Source: JAEUMW01 sp039807745
Lineage (GTDB): Bacteria > Pseudomonadota > Gammaproteobacteria > Burkholderiales > JAEUMW01
Reading direction: 5' to 3'
Length of the DNA: 11,079 bases
Assembly (NCBI GenBank): GCA_039807745.1
Contig: JBDHRV010000123.1
Coordinates: forward strand, 1 to 11,079
Shown here: positions 1 through 6,576 of the stretch, one piece after another
Layout: each line of letters opens with the position of its first letter
Numbering within the stretch: the stretch's first letter is position 1
Notes under the pieces: model-generated
What the model saw: the letters and a program-made list of their open reading frames with translations, nothing else
Databases searched by the model: none
Told to the model about the DNA's origin: nothing
Position numbers and translations under genes: made by a program

Positions 1-2
1 CC

Positions 3-377
3 CCCCGCTACCCCCCGATCGTCGGACGACTGGAAGCTGTCGGCGCCGGCAACGCCGAACTGGTGGGCGCCGGCAATACCAGCTTCAAGGGTCCGGTGAC
101 GGATGACCAATCTCACTGTGTGCATGCAGGCGGAGCAAAGGCTTCGAAGGGAAGGTTCACACTTACCAATGCCCAGGGCAGGAAGATCGAGGGGCGTTAC
201 TTCGCCGAGCTCGTTCCGACATTCAATCCAACATCTTTCATAATCAACGGTATGGCTTGCGTCGCGCCTCACACTCGGCTCCACGTGGACCACGACTGCT
301 TTCGGCCAGCACGCGGCCTCACCGATCTGGTCCTCGGCAACGCGACGATCTTCCTCGATCAGCGCGTTGATGACTAA
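3..377 (+). CDS. C-terminal part of a small beta-rich, Cys-containing protein (5' end off window)
   Basis: The frame is open from the left edge to a TAA stop at 375-377, so only the last 124 codons are present. A GTG at 63 could serve as a start, but the codons before it (reading RYPPIVGRLEAVGAGNAEL) look just as protein-like, so I treat the gene as truncated by the window. The visible part alternates short hydrophobic strands with Gly and Asn turns: VGAGNTSFKG, GRFTLTNAQGRKIEGRY, LGNATIFLDQ. A 'Gly-ftLt-aanG-.l.G' pattern of this kind occurs in secreted bacterial beta-barrel or beta-sandwich proteins of unknown function. Three Cys residues (SHCVH, MACVAP, HDCF) would fit an exported, disulfide-bonded protein. 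The gene converges on the 671-3163 gene. Its last codons are nearly repeated 53 bases downstream. No specific function is assigned. Confidence 0.6.
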   Translation, partial: PRYPPIVGRLEAVGAGNAELVGAGNTSFKGPVTDDQSHCVHAGGAKASKGRFTLTNAQGRKIEGRYFAELVPTFNPTSFIINGMACVAPHTRLHVDHDCFRPARGLTDLVLGNATIFLDQRVDD

Positions 378-415
378 GAGCGCGCACTGACACCGCGACG
401 ATCTTTATCGATCAG
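341..415. repeat. 22-base imperfect direct repeat at the 3' end of the first gene
   Basis: Copy 1 (341-362) and copy 2 (394-415) match at 20 of 22 positions and differ only at CC versus TA in the middle. Copy 1 encodes ATIFLDQ, the last beta-strand of the protein ending at 377. Copy 2, in another frame, reads ATIFIDQ, followed by VLRLK and a TGA stop. Copy 2 therefore looks like the end of a homologous gene left behind by a deletion, or a duplicated 3' terminus. It could also be chance, but the conserved peptide argues against that. Confidence 0.55.
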
Positions 416-490
416 GTGCTTCGACTGAAATGACGAAGGTGATGCGGGGGGCTGAGTCCTGGCCTTGTTCATGGGCTCGGCCACCTTACC

Positions 491-571
491 TTAGAGCGAC
501 CGCAGGAAGTTCAGCAGGTCCTGCTGCTGGCTTGGAGAGAGCTGGTTGAACCTCGCGATCACCGCATTCGC
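491..571 (-). pseudogene. 3'-terminal fragment of a di-heme oxidoreductase gene
   Basis: Read leftward, this segment encodes NAVIARFNQLSPSQQQDLL and then NFLRSL with a TAA stop at 491-493. This is the same C-terminus as the di-heme protein at 5059-6384, and the DNA identity is exact over 492-568. Upstream of the match (572-670) the resemblance stops almost at once. Only a weak HPGSQPTANAV versus HASGSSRSASEANAV likeness remains, and no heme motif is present. The fragment has no start and cannot make a working protein. It lies just beyond the stop codon of the 671-3163 gene, on the same strand and in the same frame. Confidence 0.8.
492..568. repeat. 77-base exact direct repeat, copy 1
   Basis: These bases are identical to 5060-5136, about 4.57 kb away in the same orientation. 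The match stops at 491 (T versus C), which leaves a TAA stop here and TAG in the other copy. At the other end it stops at 569 (C versus T), then GC agrees for two bases before divergence. The two copies bracket the 671-3163 and 3192-4916 genes. Confidence 0.95.
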
Positions 572-670
572 GGTCGGTTGGCTTCCCGGATGTACGATCA
601 CGGCAACTGGGGAGGATCGGGCGACTTTGGAACGCCTGTAGGAACGCTGATGCTGCAGGCCACAAACACC

Positions 671-3163
671 TCAGCGCGCGTCGAGCGCCTTGCATTGCAG
701 GGCAAGACCGGTGAAGCCCCCGGCAGCGGTGAAATAAGCTCTCACGCCGACCGCGATGTGATCGGTCGGGCAGTTTCGTGCTGGCTGCCAGCTGTCGCAG
801 CCGCCTAGGGTCACGGTCTTGCTTGGCTCGGCCGCCTTGCTCACGGTTCCGTCCTTGTTCACCGTGGCCGCGTCGATGCGTATGCCTCTCACCTGCGGAA
901 TCGTGCCGCTGGTACAAACGCTGATGCCGCGCACAAAATGTGGTGCGGTAAACGCCGCGGTTCTCGTGGATGCTGCCGCGGGCCTGCAGGCTCCCGACCC
1001 TGACAATGTCGTGGTGAGCGGCAGAGATGCATTGATGTTCGGTTGACCTGGAAGATCCTGGAACGAGAGGGACAGCGAGCATGGCACCTCTTCGTCCTCG
1101 CCGAGCGAGATCCCACTCAGAGCTATCCTCTTGTCCGAGGTGACCCTGCTTTGTGAGGACACGGTGGCCGGGATCGGCTTATGGGAAGGGCCCAACACGT
1201 CGAAGCCCGACACCGGCGTGATATGGGCTGCGGCGCTCTGTGTAGTCACGACCCAAGGCTGAGCGAGAATCGCGACCACGCCGTACTTCGGCGTTGATCC
1301 CTCGCCGCACTGATGGCCATTGACGTAGGTGAACCGCTGCTCCTCATTGGTCTTGAGCGTGCGCGTGAACTGGTGCCGGTGGACGGTAGGGAACGCGTCC
1401 GGAAGCTTGAGCGTGACACCGCGCTCCCGCCGTCGGATGTGCAGCAGATTGTCCCAGTCGCCAAGCGTTCGCGGACCGCCCGGTAACACGCAGCCGGCAG
1501 GGGTACGGGCGTGCGCATCGAGCACGCCATCGCTTCGAGTCTTGCGGATCTCCCACAGCCGTTGCTCGTAGATCTCGAAGAAAGTTGCCTGCGAATCGCA
1601 GTAGCCATTCTGGAGCGCTGCCTCGAGGTGCTCCGGACTGTCGACTCCGTTTGTCGCATTCGTGGTCTGAAAGCCGACGATCTGTCCGTCGCTGCCGGCC
1701 TGCCTGGTCCATCGATTGGGCCGACAGTCCTCTATGCCATCGTTGTCATTGTCCCCGCACTGCGGCTTGAGGGCGTTGTGCTGGACGACGAAGCGTGTCC
1801 CATACGTGCTCGCGCCATCCTGCAGCACGCATTCCGTCTGCTGGGCGCCACTGGGGAGCGTACCTTTCGGGGGAAACTCGCATGGATTCCCGCCCCGAGC
1901 CTTGATATCTTCGGCATCCCAGATGTCCAGTCCGGGCTGGCCCAGATACTGGCGGGAGTCGTTTACCTGCGGGAATCCATCCTGAATCAGCATGTAGCTC
2001 ATGTCCTTGCCCGGATAGGATTCGGCGAGCACTTCCATCTGCTTCTGATAGAACTCCCGCAGCTTGGTCGGCGTGTACCCGACTTCTGCCGCCGTCGCCC
2101 ACGTCTCGGTATTGCACGGGCAGTCGGACGCGGTTTCGCATCGTTTCGGCAATCGGTTCTCGTCGGTGAACAGATTCATCCCCGACGGCTTGATGGAGGC
2201 GAGCGCCCGATACCAGGCGTTCTTCGTCTTGACGTGTTCGGCGACCTCCCGCAGCAGCTCGAAGTAATATCTCCGATACGCTTCGTCGGCGGGGCTGCCG
2301 AGGTCCATGTCGGACCCGCATCGGTCGGCTTCGAGATTGCTGCCGCCATCCTTGAAATGGAGTCGCCGGACTGCCGGAAGCCGTTGCCTCGTAGGCGCTC
2401 CCGGGGATGGCATATCGATCTCGGGGTGGAAGATCCAGTCGGGGGTGCCGTGCTTGCCGGCTCTGAAGACGAGGCTGTACAGCTTGCCGTTCCCCACCGC
2501 CCTTCCGATCTCGCGGTCCAGGGCAGTCCAGTCGAACCGACCCGGACCGGTGTGCACGGCGTTCCATTCCATCCGGATCAAGACGCCGGTAATGTCCGGG
2601 TCCTGCCACGTGTCCTTCATGGTCGCGTAGGGCTCGCCCGTCTCGCACAAGCATCGGACGCCGGCTTCGGTCTGGACCTCGAGCTCCAGTGTCTTGTCCG
2701 CCTTGCACGCGTCGCAGTCGCGCCGGCCTGATTTCTCCTCGAAGCCGGACCACATCGCGCCGCTCCCCATCGGACCCAGGGCAAAGATGCCCGAGGCGCC
2801 CGCCGGCATCGGCCCCGTGAATTCGTTGGGATCGCCCGGGTCGTAGCGCTTGTAGTCGGCGCAGATGTCCAGGCCGGGCACCTGCTGCGGCTGCAGTGTG
2901 GGTCGGACCGGAATGATGGCGTGGGTCGTGAAGGTCTTCCCGATGGTCCCTGGCGGGAGCCCCGGAATGGGGAGCCGCCACGCGACGGTGTCACCATCGC
3001 GGATCCGGACCCACTGTGGTTCGAACGAACCGTCCGGTTTCACGGTCACGGTAACCTCGACGGCTCCAGCGGCACCTATGCCGAGCAGCGCCATCGCAAG
3101 CAGCAATAGGACAAGCAGCTTGCGGACGCAGGCGCCAAGCGAGAGAAAGACGAAACCTGTCAC
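671..3163 (-). CDS. Large secreted protein: cupredoxin-like N-terminus, glycosidase-like barrel, shared C-terminal module
   Basis: The 830-residue product starts at GTG 3163, the only start after an in-frame stop at 3185-3187. Residues 14-34 form a hydrophobic export signal (KLLVLLLLAMALLGIG, then AAGA). Residues 35-65 resemble a cupredoxin strand pair (FEPQWVRIRDGDTVAWRLP), but I cannot see a full His/Cys/His/Met copper site. Residues about 190-540 look like a TIM-barrel glycoside hydrolase: GVLIRMEWNAVH, GRFDWTALDREI and KLYSLVFRAGKHGTPDWIF, then SGMNLFTDENRLP with E335 as a possible acid/base, and FFEIYEQRLWE near 528-538 with E530 or E533 as a possible nucleophile. A DxDxDG calcium-type loop (DNDNDGIEDC, 471-480) sits within this region. 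From about residue 648 the protein carries the module shared with its upstream neighbour. The gene starts 28 bases after that neighbour's stop, so the two are probably cotranscribed. Many Cys pairs fit periplasmic or extracellular folding. Catalytic activity is inferred only. Confidence 0.75.
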   Translation of the reverse strand: MTGFVFLSLGACVRKLLVLLLLAMALLGIGAAGAVEVTVTVKPDGSFEPQWVRIRDGDTVAWRLPIPGLPPGTIGKTFTTHAIIPVRPTLQPQQVPGLDICADYKRYDPGDPNEFTGPMPAGASGIFALGPMGSGAMWSGFEEKSGRRDCDACKADKTLELEVQTEAGVRCLCETGEPYATMKDTWQDPDITGVLIRMEWNAVHTGPGRFDWTALDREIGRAVGNGKLYSLVFRAGKHGTPDWIFHPEIDMPSPGAPTRQRLPAVRRLHFKDGGSNLEADRCGSDMDLGSPADEAYRRYYFELLREVAEHVKTKNAWYRALASIKPSGMNLFTDENRLPKRCETASDCPCNTETWATAAEVGYTPTKLREFYQKQMEVLAESYPGKDMSYMLIQDGFPQVNDSRQYLGQPGLDIWDAEDIKARGGNPCEFPPKGTLPSGAQQTECVLQDGASTYGTRFVVQHNALKPQCGDNDNDGIEDCRPNRWTRQAGSDGQIVGFQTTNATNGVDSPEHLEAALQNGYCDSQATFFEIYEQRLWEIRKTRSDGVLDAHARTPAGCVLPGGPRTLGDWDNLLHIRRRERGVTLKLPDAFPTVHRHQFTRTLKTNEEQRFTYVNGHQCGEGSTPKYGVVAILAQPWVVTTQSAAAHITPVSGFDVLGPSHKPIPATVSSQSRVTSDKRIALSGISLGEDEEVPCSLSLSFQDLPGQPNINASLPLTTTLSGSGACRPAAASTRTAAFTAPHFVRGISVCTSGTIPQVRGIRIDAATVNKDGTVSKAAEPSKTVTLGGCDSWQPARNCPTDHIAVGVRAYFTAAGGFTGLALQCKALDAR

Positions 3164-3191
3164 CGCACCGTGTCCTGTCCAGAGTCAAGCC

Positions 3192-4916
3192 TCACGGCAG
3201 TGTCCCAAATCCCTGCTTGTACAGCCTGCGGCAAAGCAGGCGCACGCCGGTCAGGCTGCGTGGCTTCTTCTCATTGTCCTCGCGCTCGAAATGGAGCTCC
3301 GCTGCCGTTGCCAGTTGACCTGCGGGACACGAAGCCACTGTCTTGGCCCAGTGATGACAGTTGGTTCGCTCTTTGAGGGTGGTCAGCGGCAATGGATACA
3401 GATCACCATTGTTATCGATCGCCTGCCCAAAGATCTGAAATCCCTTGACTTTGTCATCCTGCCGATCCATGCAGACCCGGATGCCGGTCATGAACGCACG
3501 CGTTCCCCAACGATCGTCGAAGTTCGCGAGCAGGGCCGTCGAGGTGGGATCCTTGCCCGTGCCGCACTTTTGTGTACTCACGTCGGGTCTGTCGAAATAG
3601 GTCATCAGATTCTCGATCTTGAGCGTCACTTCGCAGGGATCGTCTCCCCGCTCGCGCCAAGAGATTCCATACAGCGCTTGATCGGTCGCGTTCTTGTCAC
3701 CTACTGTTACCGGGACACTCGCCTTGCCAGACAATTCGGTCGGCTGTGGTTCACCGGTCACAGAAATGCTGAGTTGACTCAACGGGCAGCCAGGCCCATA
3801 GCACGCTTTACAAAAGCGCGTGAGATACGGTTCGAACAGATAGACCTGCGGGACCGTCGTCGCGGCGACTCCACTTTGTGCTGAGGTGGGCATGCAGCCA
3901 TCGCGCGCCATCGAGAAGTGCTCAGTGCAATCCTTTCCCCTTGGGAGGGCGTCTGTGCCTTCAGGCTTTTCGGTTACAGCCGCCTGGGTGGTCACCGCGA
4001 CCCGTGGGAAAGGGAACGACGGCCCGCCCCCCTCGATAACGTACAGGGCGTCCGGGAAGCCGAGTTCCAACAACGACAATGGCACAGGTCGCTCGGAGCA
4101 CGTTGAGACGCTGGTGGTGCGGCAGTGGCCGACGTAGTACTTCGGCCTTCCTGTCGGCAACTTATCGTACCAGTCCGCTACTACCCCCACGCCACAGCGG
4201 TCATCGCCACCATCGAGCATGACCAAGGCGTTCGCGCCGAAGTGCTGCGCGATATAGGCTGCATGGCCGGCGCCCTGCGAAAACCCCGCGACGACGATAT
4301 TGCTCCAGACGATCTTGTTGAGCGGGCCCAGATAACTGTCCCAGTGGTCATCGTTGCTGCCGTCTTGCAGGTCGTCATCACGCAACTTCAGCAACAACTG
4401 ACGGAGCCGCGAGATGATGGAATCACCCCCCTCGATCTCCAGGTAACCGGACTTGTCTAGACCGGTGACGATTTCCTCCCGCCCTGGGCCGGAGCACCTG
4501 GTGCAATCGTTCTTGTCAGCGCATTCGATACCAGGATCGGTTCGATTGTCATACGAAAGGCCGATGGTGCGATAGCCGGCATAGGCGCCCATCTGCAGTA
4601 CCAGCTCGTGCAGTCTGGGCTCCATCTCCGTCCCCGGCAGGAACACCAGTAGCTGCGAGGACACTTGCGCGCCCGCGGCGGGCTTGTACACGCGGTGCGA
4701 GGCGCAAGGGGTGTCCGCGCTGCGCCCCGAGCAGAACGACGGCTGATTGGTGGTGTTGAGGTCAGAGGGAAAATAGTCGGCGCCGCTGGCGTCGGTCACC
4801 TCCTGCGGCGGGTTCGACGAGAAGTCCGTCGCCCTTGGGCAGTCAGCGCGGGCCGCATCCGCGGCAAGCGCAAACAGAACCAACATCGCCTTCGCCAGCA
4901 GGTGCGCGCGTCGCAT
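3192..4916 (-). CDS. Secreted alpha/beta-hydrolase-like protein with shared C-terminal module
   Basis: The 574-residue product begins at ATG 4916 with a strong ribosome binding site just upstream. A signal peptide ends at about residue 25 (LFALAADAARA, then DC). Residues about 85-345 look like an alpha/beta-hydrolase: strand LLVFLPGTEMEP (89-100), GYRTIGLSYDN (114-124), and the nucleophile elbow VVAGFSQGAGHAAY, with Ser213 in the G-x-S-x-G motif. The strand LVMLDGGDD (231-239) offers an acidic residue, and His333 in TEHFSMARDGC is a plausible catalytic His. Residues about 382-574 match the C-terminal module of the 671-3163 product (GIS..., PCEVTLKIENL, GIRVCMD, CHHW, SCPAGQLA, LTGVRLLCRRL). 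The substrate cannot be read from the sequence; esterase, lipase and depolymerase all remain possible. The gene lies 142 bases downstream of the di-heme oxidoreductase gene and probably forms an operon with the following gene. Confidence 0.78.
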   Translation of the reverse strand: MRRAHLLAKAMLVLFALAADAARADCPRATDFSSNPPQEVTDASGADYFPSDLNTTNQPSFCSGRSADTPCASHRVYKPAAGAQVSSQLLVFLPGTEMEPRLHELVLQMGAYAGYRTIGLSYDNRTDPGIECADKNDCTRCSGPGREEIVTGLDKSGYLEIEGGDSIISRLRQLLLKLRDDDLQDGSNDDHWDSYLGPLNKIVWSNIVVAGFSQGAGHAAYIAQHFGANALVMLDGGDDRCGVGVVADWYDKLPTGRPKYYVGHCRTTSVSTCSERPVPLSLLELGFPDALYVIEGGGPSFPFPRVAVTTQAAVTEKPEGTDALPRGKDCTEHFSMARDGCMPTSAQSGVAATTVPQVYLFEPYLTRFCKACYGPGCPLSQLSISVTGEPQPTELSGKASVPVTVGDKNATDQALYGISWRERGDDPCEVTLKIENLMTYFDRPDVSTQKCGTGKDPTSTALLANFDDRWGTRAFMTGIRVCMDRQDDKVKGFQIFGQAIDNNGDLYPLPLTTLKERTNCHHWAKTVASCPAGQLATAAELHFEREDNEKKPRSLTGVRLLCRRLYKQGFGTLP

Positions 4917-5058
4917 GGTCGCCTCCGAACTGCAAGGCGGAGATGCTACTCACGTGCGAGCCCGCGGGTCCATCCTCCATCCGGACTAGTACGACCCGAT
5001 CTGTCAGCGGCGCGTCGGACTGCATTGCAGCCCGACTGCGTCGCATCTGCGTGGCCGC
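4917..5058. other. 142-base gap between the di-heme and hydrolase genes
   Basis: This gap holds the hydrolase gene's ribosome binding site and no convincing gene. A CTGACA on the minus strand (about 5003-5008) resembles a -35 box, but no well-spaced -10 box follows. I therefore do not call a promoter. No terminator hairpin with a T-run was seen, so read-through from the di-heme gene is possible. Confidence 0.5.
4922..4926 (-). promoter_or_regulatory. Ribosome binding site of the hydrolase gene
   Basis: On the minus strand the bases before the ATG read GGAGG, five bases and then the start codon. This near-consensus site supports ATG 4916 over internal starts. Confidence 0.75.
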
Positions 5059-6384
5059 CTAGAGCGACCGCAGGAAGTTCAGCAGGTCCTGCTGCTGGCT
5101 TGGAGAGAGCTGGTTGAACCTCGCGATCACCGCATTTGCCTCGGATGCGCTACGAGAGCTCCCACTCGCGTGCCACTGGATCGCCTCGAGCAGATCCGAC
5201 GTGCGCCCGTCGTGCAGAAACCAGATACGCTGCCCGAGCCCCCAGAGCGGTGCCGTCCGGAACTCCTGTGGCCCTGCCTGCCCTTGGCTGACGCCGTCGG
5301 CGAGACCCGGCCCCATGTTGTGGACGGCGAGGTCGGAGTAGAGATTCACGTTCTTCTCGCTCAATGCAGCGACGGTCGACCGGCCCGTCCTGAGGGTCGG
5401 GGTGTGGCAAAGCGCGCAGCCGGTGCTGGTGAACAGATTGCTCCCCCTCCCGATGGAGTCCCTTCCGCCCGGCGTGTCCGCGGCAGGCGCCGGCGGCGCC
5501 AGGAAGCGCATGAACAGCGCGAAGAGCTCGATCGCGCTGAGCCCGCTTTCGGTCACGTCGTTAGGAACGGCTGCAGCAGCTGACGGGCAGCTGCGGCGCT
5601 CCTGCGGGAAAAGCTCGTTGCTGATGCCCATCTCGACGTTGTAGGCCTCGCCGGAGAAGAGCAGCAGCGACTGGTTCTGCGCCTTCCACCCGAACCGTGA
5701 GATGGTGCCGTCATTCCCGTTCACGTTCGGCTGGCCGGTGATGGTGCCGACGCGAACCCGGTTCACCCGTCCGCCGATGCCGAAGGATCGCTTCTGAGCG
5801 CCGTTGGCGGCCAGGTTCGCAAGAATCGTCGTGTCCGGAATCTGCTCGATGAGACCTGCGCCGAACACCGGGGTGGGAATGCGGAAGCTCACGTTTCGAT
5901 TTCTGACGGCTGCCTCGAAGTTTTCCTGAGGGCCACAATTGCTGAAGAGGGAATGCACGCCGCCATCCGAGGTCCCGTTGGCGTTCCGTATGAATCTCGC
6001 CTCACGGACCGGCCCCTTTTCCGACAGGAACGATGGAACGGCGTTGCGTATGCTGGCGGCGAACGCGACCTGGGGATTCACGGCCGGGCTACTGCCCCCG
6101 GTCGCCGGCTGCGAGTGGCATCCGACACAGCTGTTCAGGTTCATGGTCGGGCCGAGACCATCTGTGGCGGTTTCCACCTCCATGAAGTCGGTCCTTCCCA
6201 CGTTGAAGTGCGCGGCCTCGCTTCCCGTGAGCGCCGGCAGCGCTCCCCCGGCCCCTGCGGGCCCGGGACGCACGCCCGGATCCTTGGCCACGGCGGTCTG
6301 GGAAGCGGCGTCTGCAACGTATAGCAGACAGGAACCGGCCAACGCCGGCACCAGCAACATCGACACAGCGATTGTTCTGTTCAT
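5059..6384 (-). CDS. Di-heme oxidoreductase, DHOR/DUF1111-like (putative peroxidase or thiol oxidoreductase)
   Basis: The 441-residue exported protein has a hydrophobic leader (residues 4-26). It contains two c-type heme attachment motifs: CVGCH at residues 86-90 in LNSCVGCHSQPATGG, and CALCH at 323-327 in FTSTGCALCHTP. The second half is typical of the DHOR family: the HNMGPGLADG segment (355-364), in which Met357 is a likely axial ligand, then EFRTAPLWGLGQ, FLHDGRTSDLLEAI and an ending in LNFLRSL. Family members are periplasmic di-heme cytochromes related to bacterial cytochrome c peroxidases. Their substrates are mostly unknown. The ATG at 6384 is preceded by a purine-rich GAGGGGG, slightly close to the start. 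Length is normal and the frame is complete. The last 25 codons exist as an exact second copy at 492-568. Its place upstream of two secreted hydrolase-like genes suggests a shared extracytoplasmic pathway, which is inference. Confidence 0.88.
   Translation of the reverse strand: MNRTIAVSMLLVPALAGSCLLYVADAASQTAVAKDPGVRPGPAGAGGALPALTGSEAAHFNVGRTDFMEVETATDGLGPTMNLNSCVGCHSQPATGGSSPAVNPQVAFAASIRNAVPSFLSEKGPVREARFIRNANGTSDGGVHSLFSNCGPQENFEAAVRNRNVSFRIPTPVFGAGLIEQIPDTTILANLAANGAQKRSFGIGGRVNRVRVGTITGQPNVNGNDGTISRFGWKAQNQSLLLFSGEAYNVEMGISNELFPQERRSCPSAAAAVPNDVTESGLSAIELFALFMRFLAPPAPAADTPGGRDSIGRGSNLFTSTGCALCHTPTLRTGRSTVAALSEKNVNLYSDLAVHNMGPGLADGVSQGQAGPQEFRTAPLWGLGQRIWFLHDGRTSDLLEAIQWHASGSSRSASEANAVIARFNQLSPSQQQDLLNFLRSL
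5060..5136. repeat. 77-base exact direct repeat, copy 2 (3' end of the di-heme gene)
   Basis: This copy lies inside an intact gene and encodes its natural C-terminus, so it is probably the source or the reconstituted copy. The partner is 492-568. Confidence 0.95.
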
Positions 6385-6526
6385 GACCCCCTCGGCTCAT
6401 GTATGCGTGCGGTTTGCCTGCGCTTGGAACGACTCGACTGCACCCGGACGCGATACTTGGCGAGAGCGGCGGCGAGTCGGCCGGACCGTTATCCGCGACA
6501 TCCGTGCCGGGCGCACAGGAGCGTGC
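6385..6526. other. Gap between the di-heme gene start and the IS element
   Basis: About 140 bases lie upstream of the di-heme gene and should contain its promoter. On the minus strand I saw only weak candidates (for example ATACAT near 6402-6407) with poor -35 partners. No gene was found here. Frames that run through this stretch on the plus strand carry no recognisable protein until the transposase starts at 6577. Confidence 0.45.
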
Positions 6527-6539
6527 CGGGCTGGCACAG
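6503..6539. repeat. Tandem near-duplication at the left tip of the IS element
   Basis: CGTGCCGGGC occurs at 6503-6512 and again at 6522-6531. The likeness continues as GCACAG in the first copy and TGGCACAG in the second, so the copies differ by a 2-base insertion. The second copy contains the left terminal repeat of the IS. Within it, GTGCC (6523-6527) and GGCAC (6533-6537) could form a small hairpin. Confidence 0.6.
6528..6539 (+). repeat. IS left terminal inverted repeat
   Basis: It matches the right-end repeat at 11 of 12 bases. The GGGCTG... beginning agrees with my recollection of IS1595-family ends, which I did not check against a database. Confidence 0.65.
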
Positions 6540-6576
6540 ATATGGCGCGCTCGGGCACGCCTCCCTCACCTTGCTC

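Larger units (their letters stand above)
378..670. other. Intergenic remnant region between converging genes
   Basis: These 293 bases hold no complete gene. From left to right they contain the second copy of the 22-base repeat (394-415), a stretch with nothing recognisable (416-490), the di-heme gene 3' fragment (491-571) and about 100 bases (572-670) I could not assign in any frame. I saw no clear hairpin followed by a T-run on either strand that would terminate the converging genes. Confidence 0.7.

Noticed and set aside
1511..2731. 406-codon open frame on the plus strand
   Set aside because: It lies wholly antisense to the 671-3163 gene, has no signal or domain pattern, and fits the usual open antisense frame in high-GC coding DNA.
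1746..2981. 411-codon minus-strand frame inside the barrel-protein gene
   Set aside because: It is an alternative frame of the same strand, rich in Arg and Gly, without export signal or domain pattern. The 671-3163 frame has both.
2865..3884. 339-codon plus-strand frame crossing the junction of the two secreted-protein genes
   Set aside because: It is antisense to two well-supported genes and shows no recognisable motif.
5003..5008. CTGACA as a -35 box for the hydrolase gene
   Set aside because: No acceptable -10 element lies 16-18 bases downstream on the minus strand.
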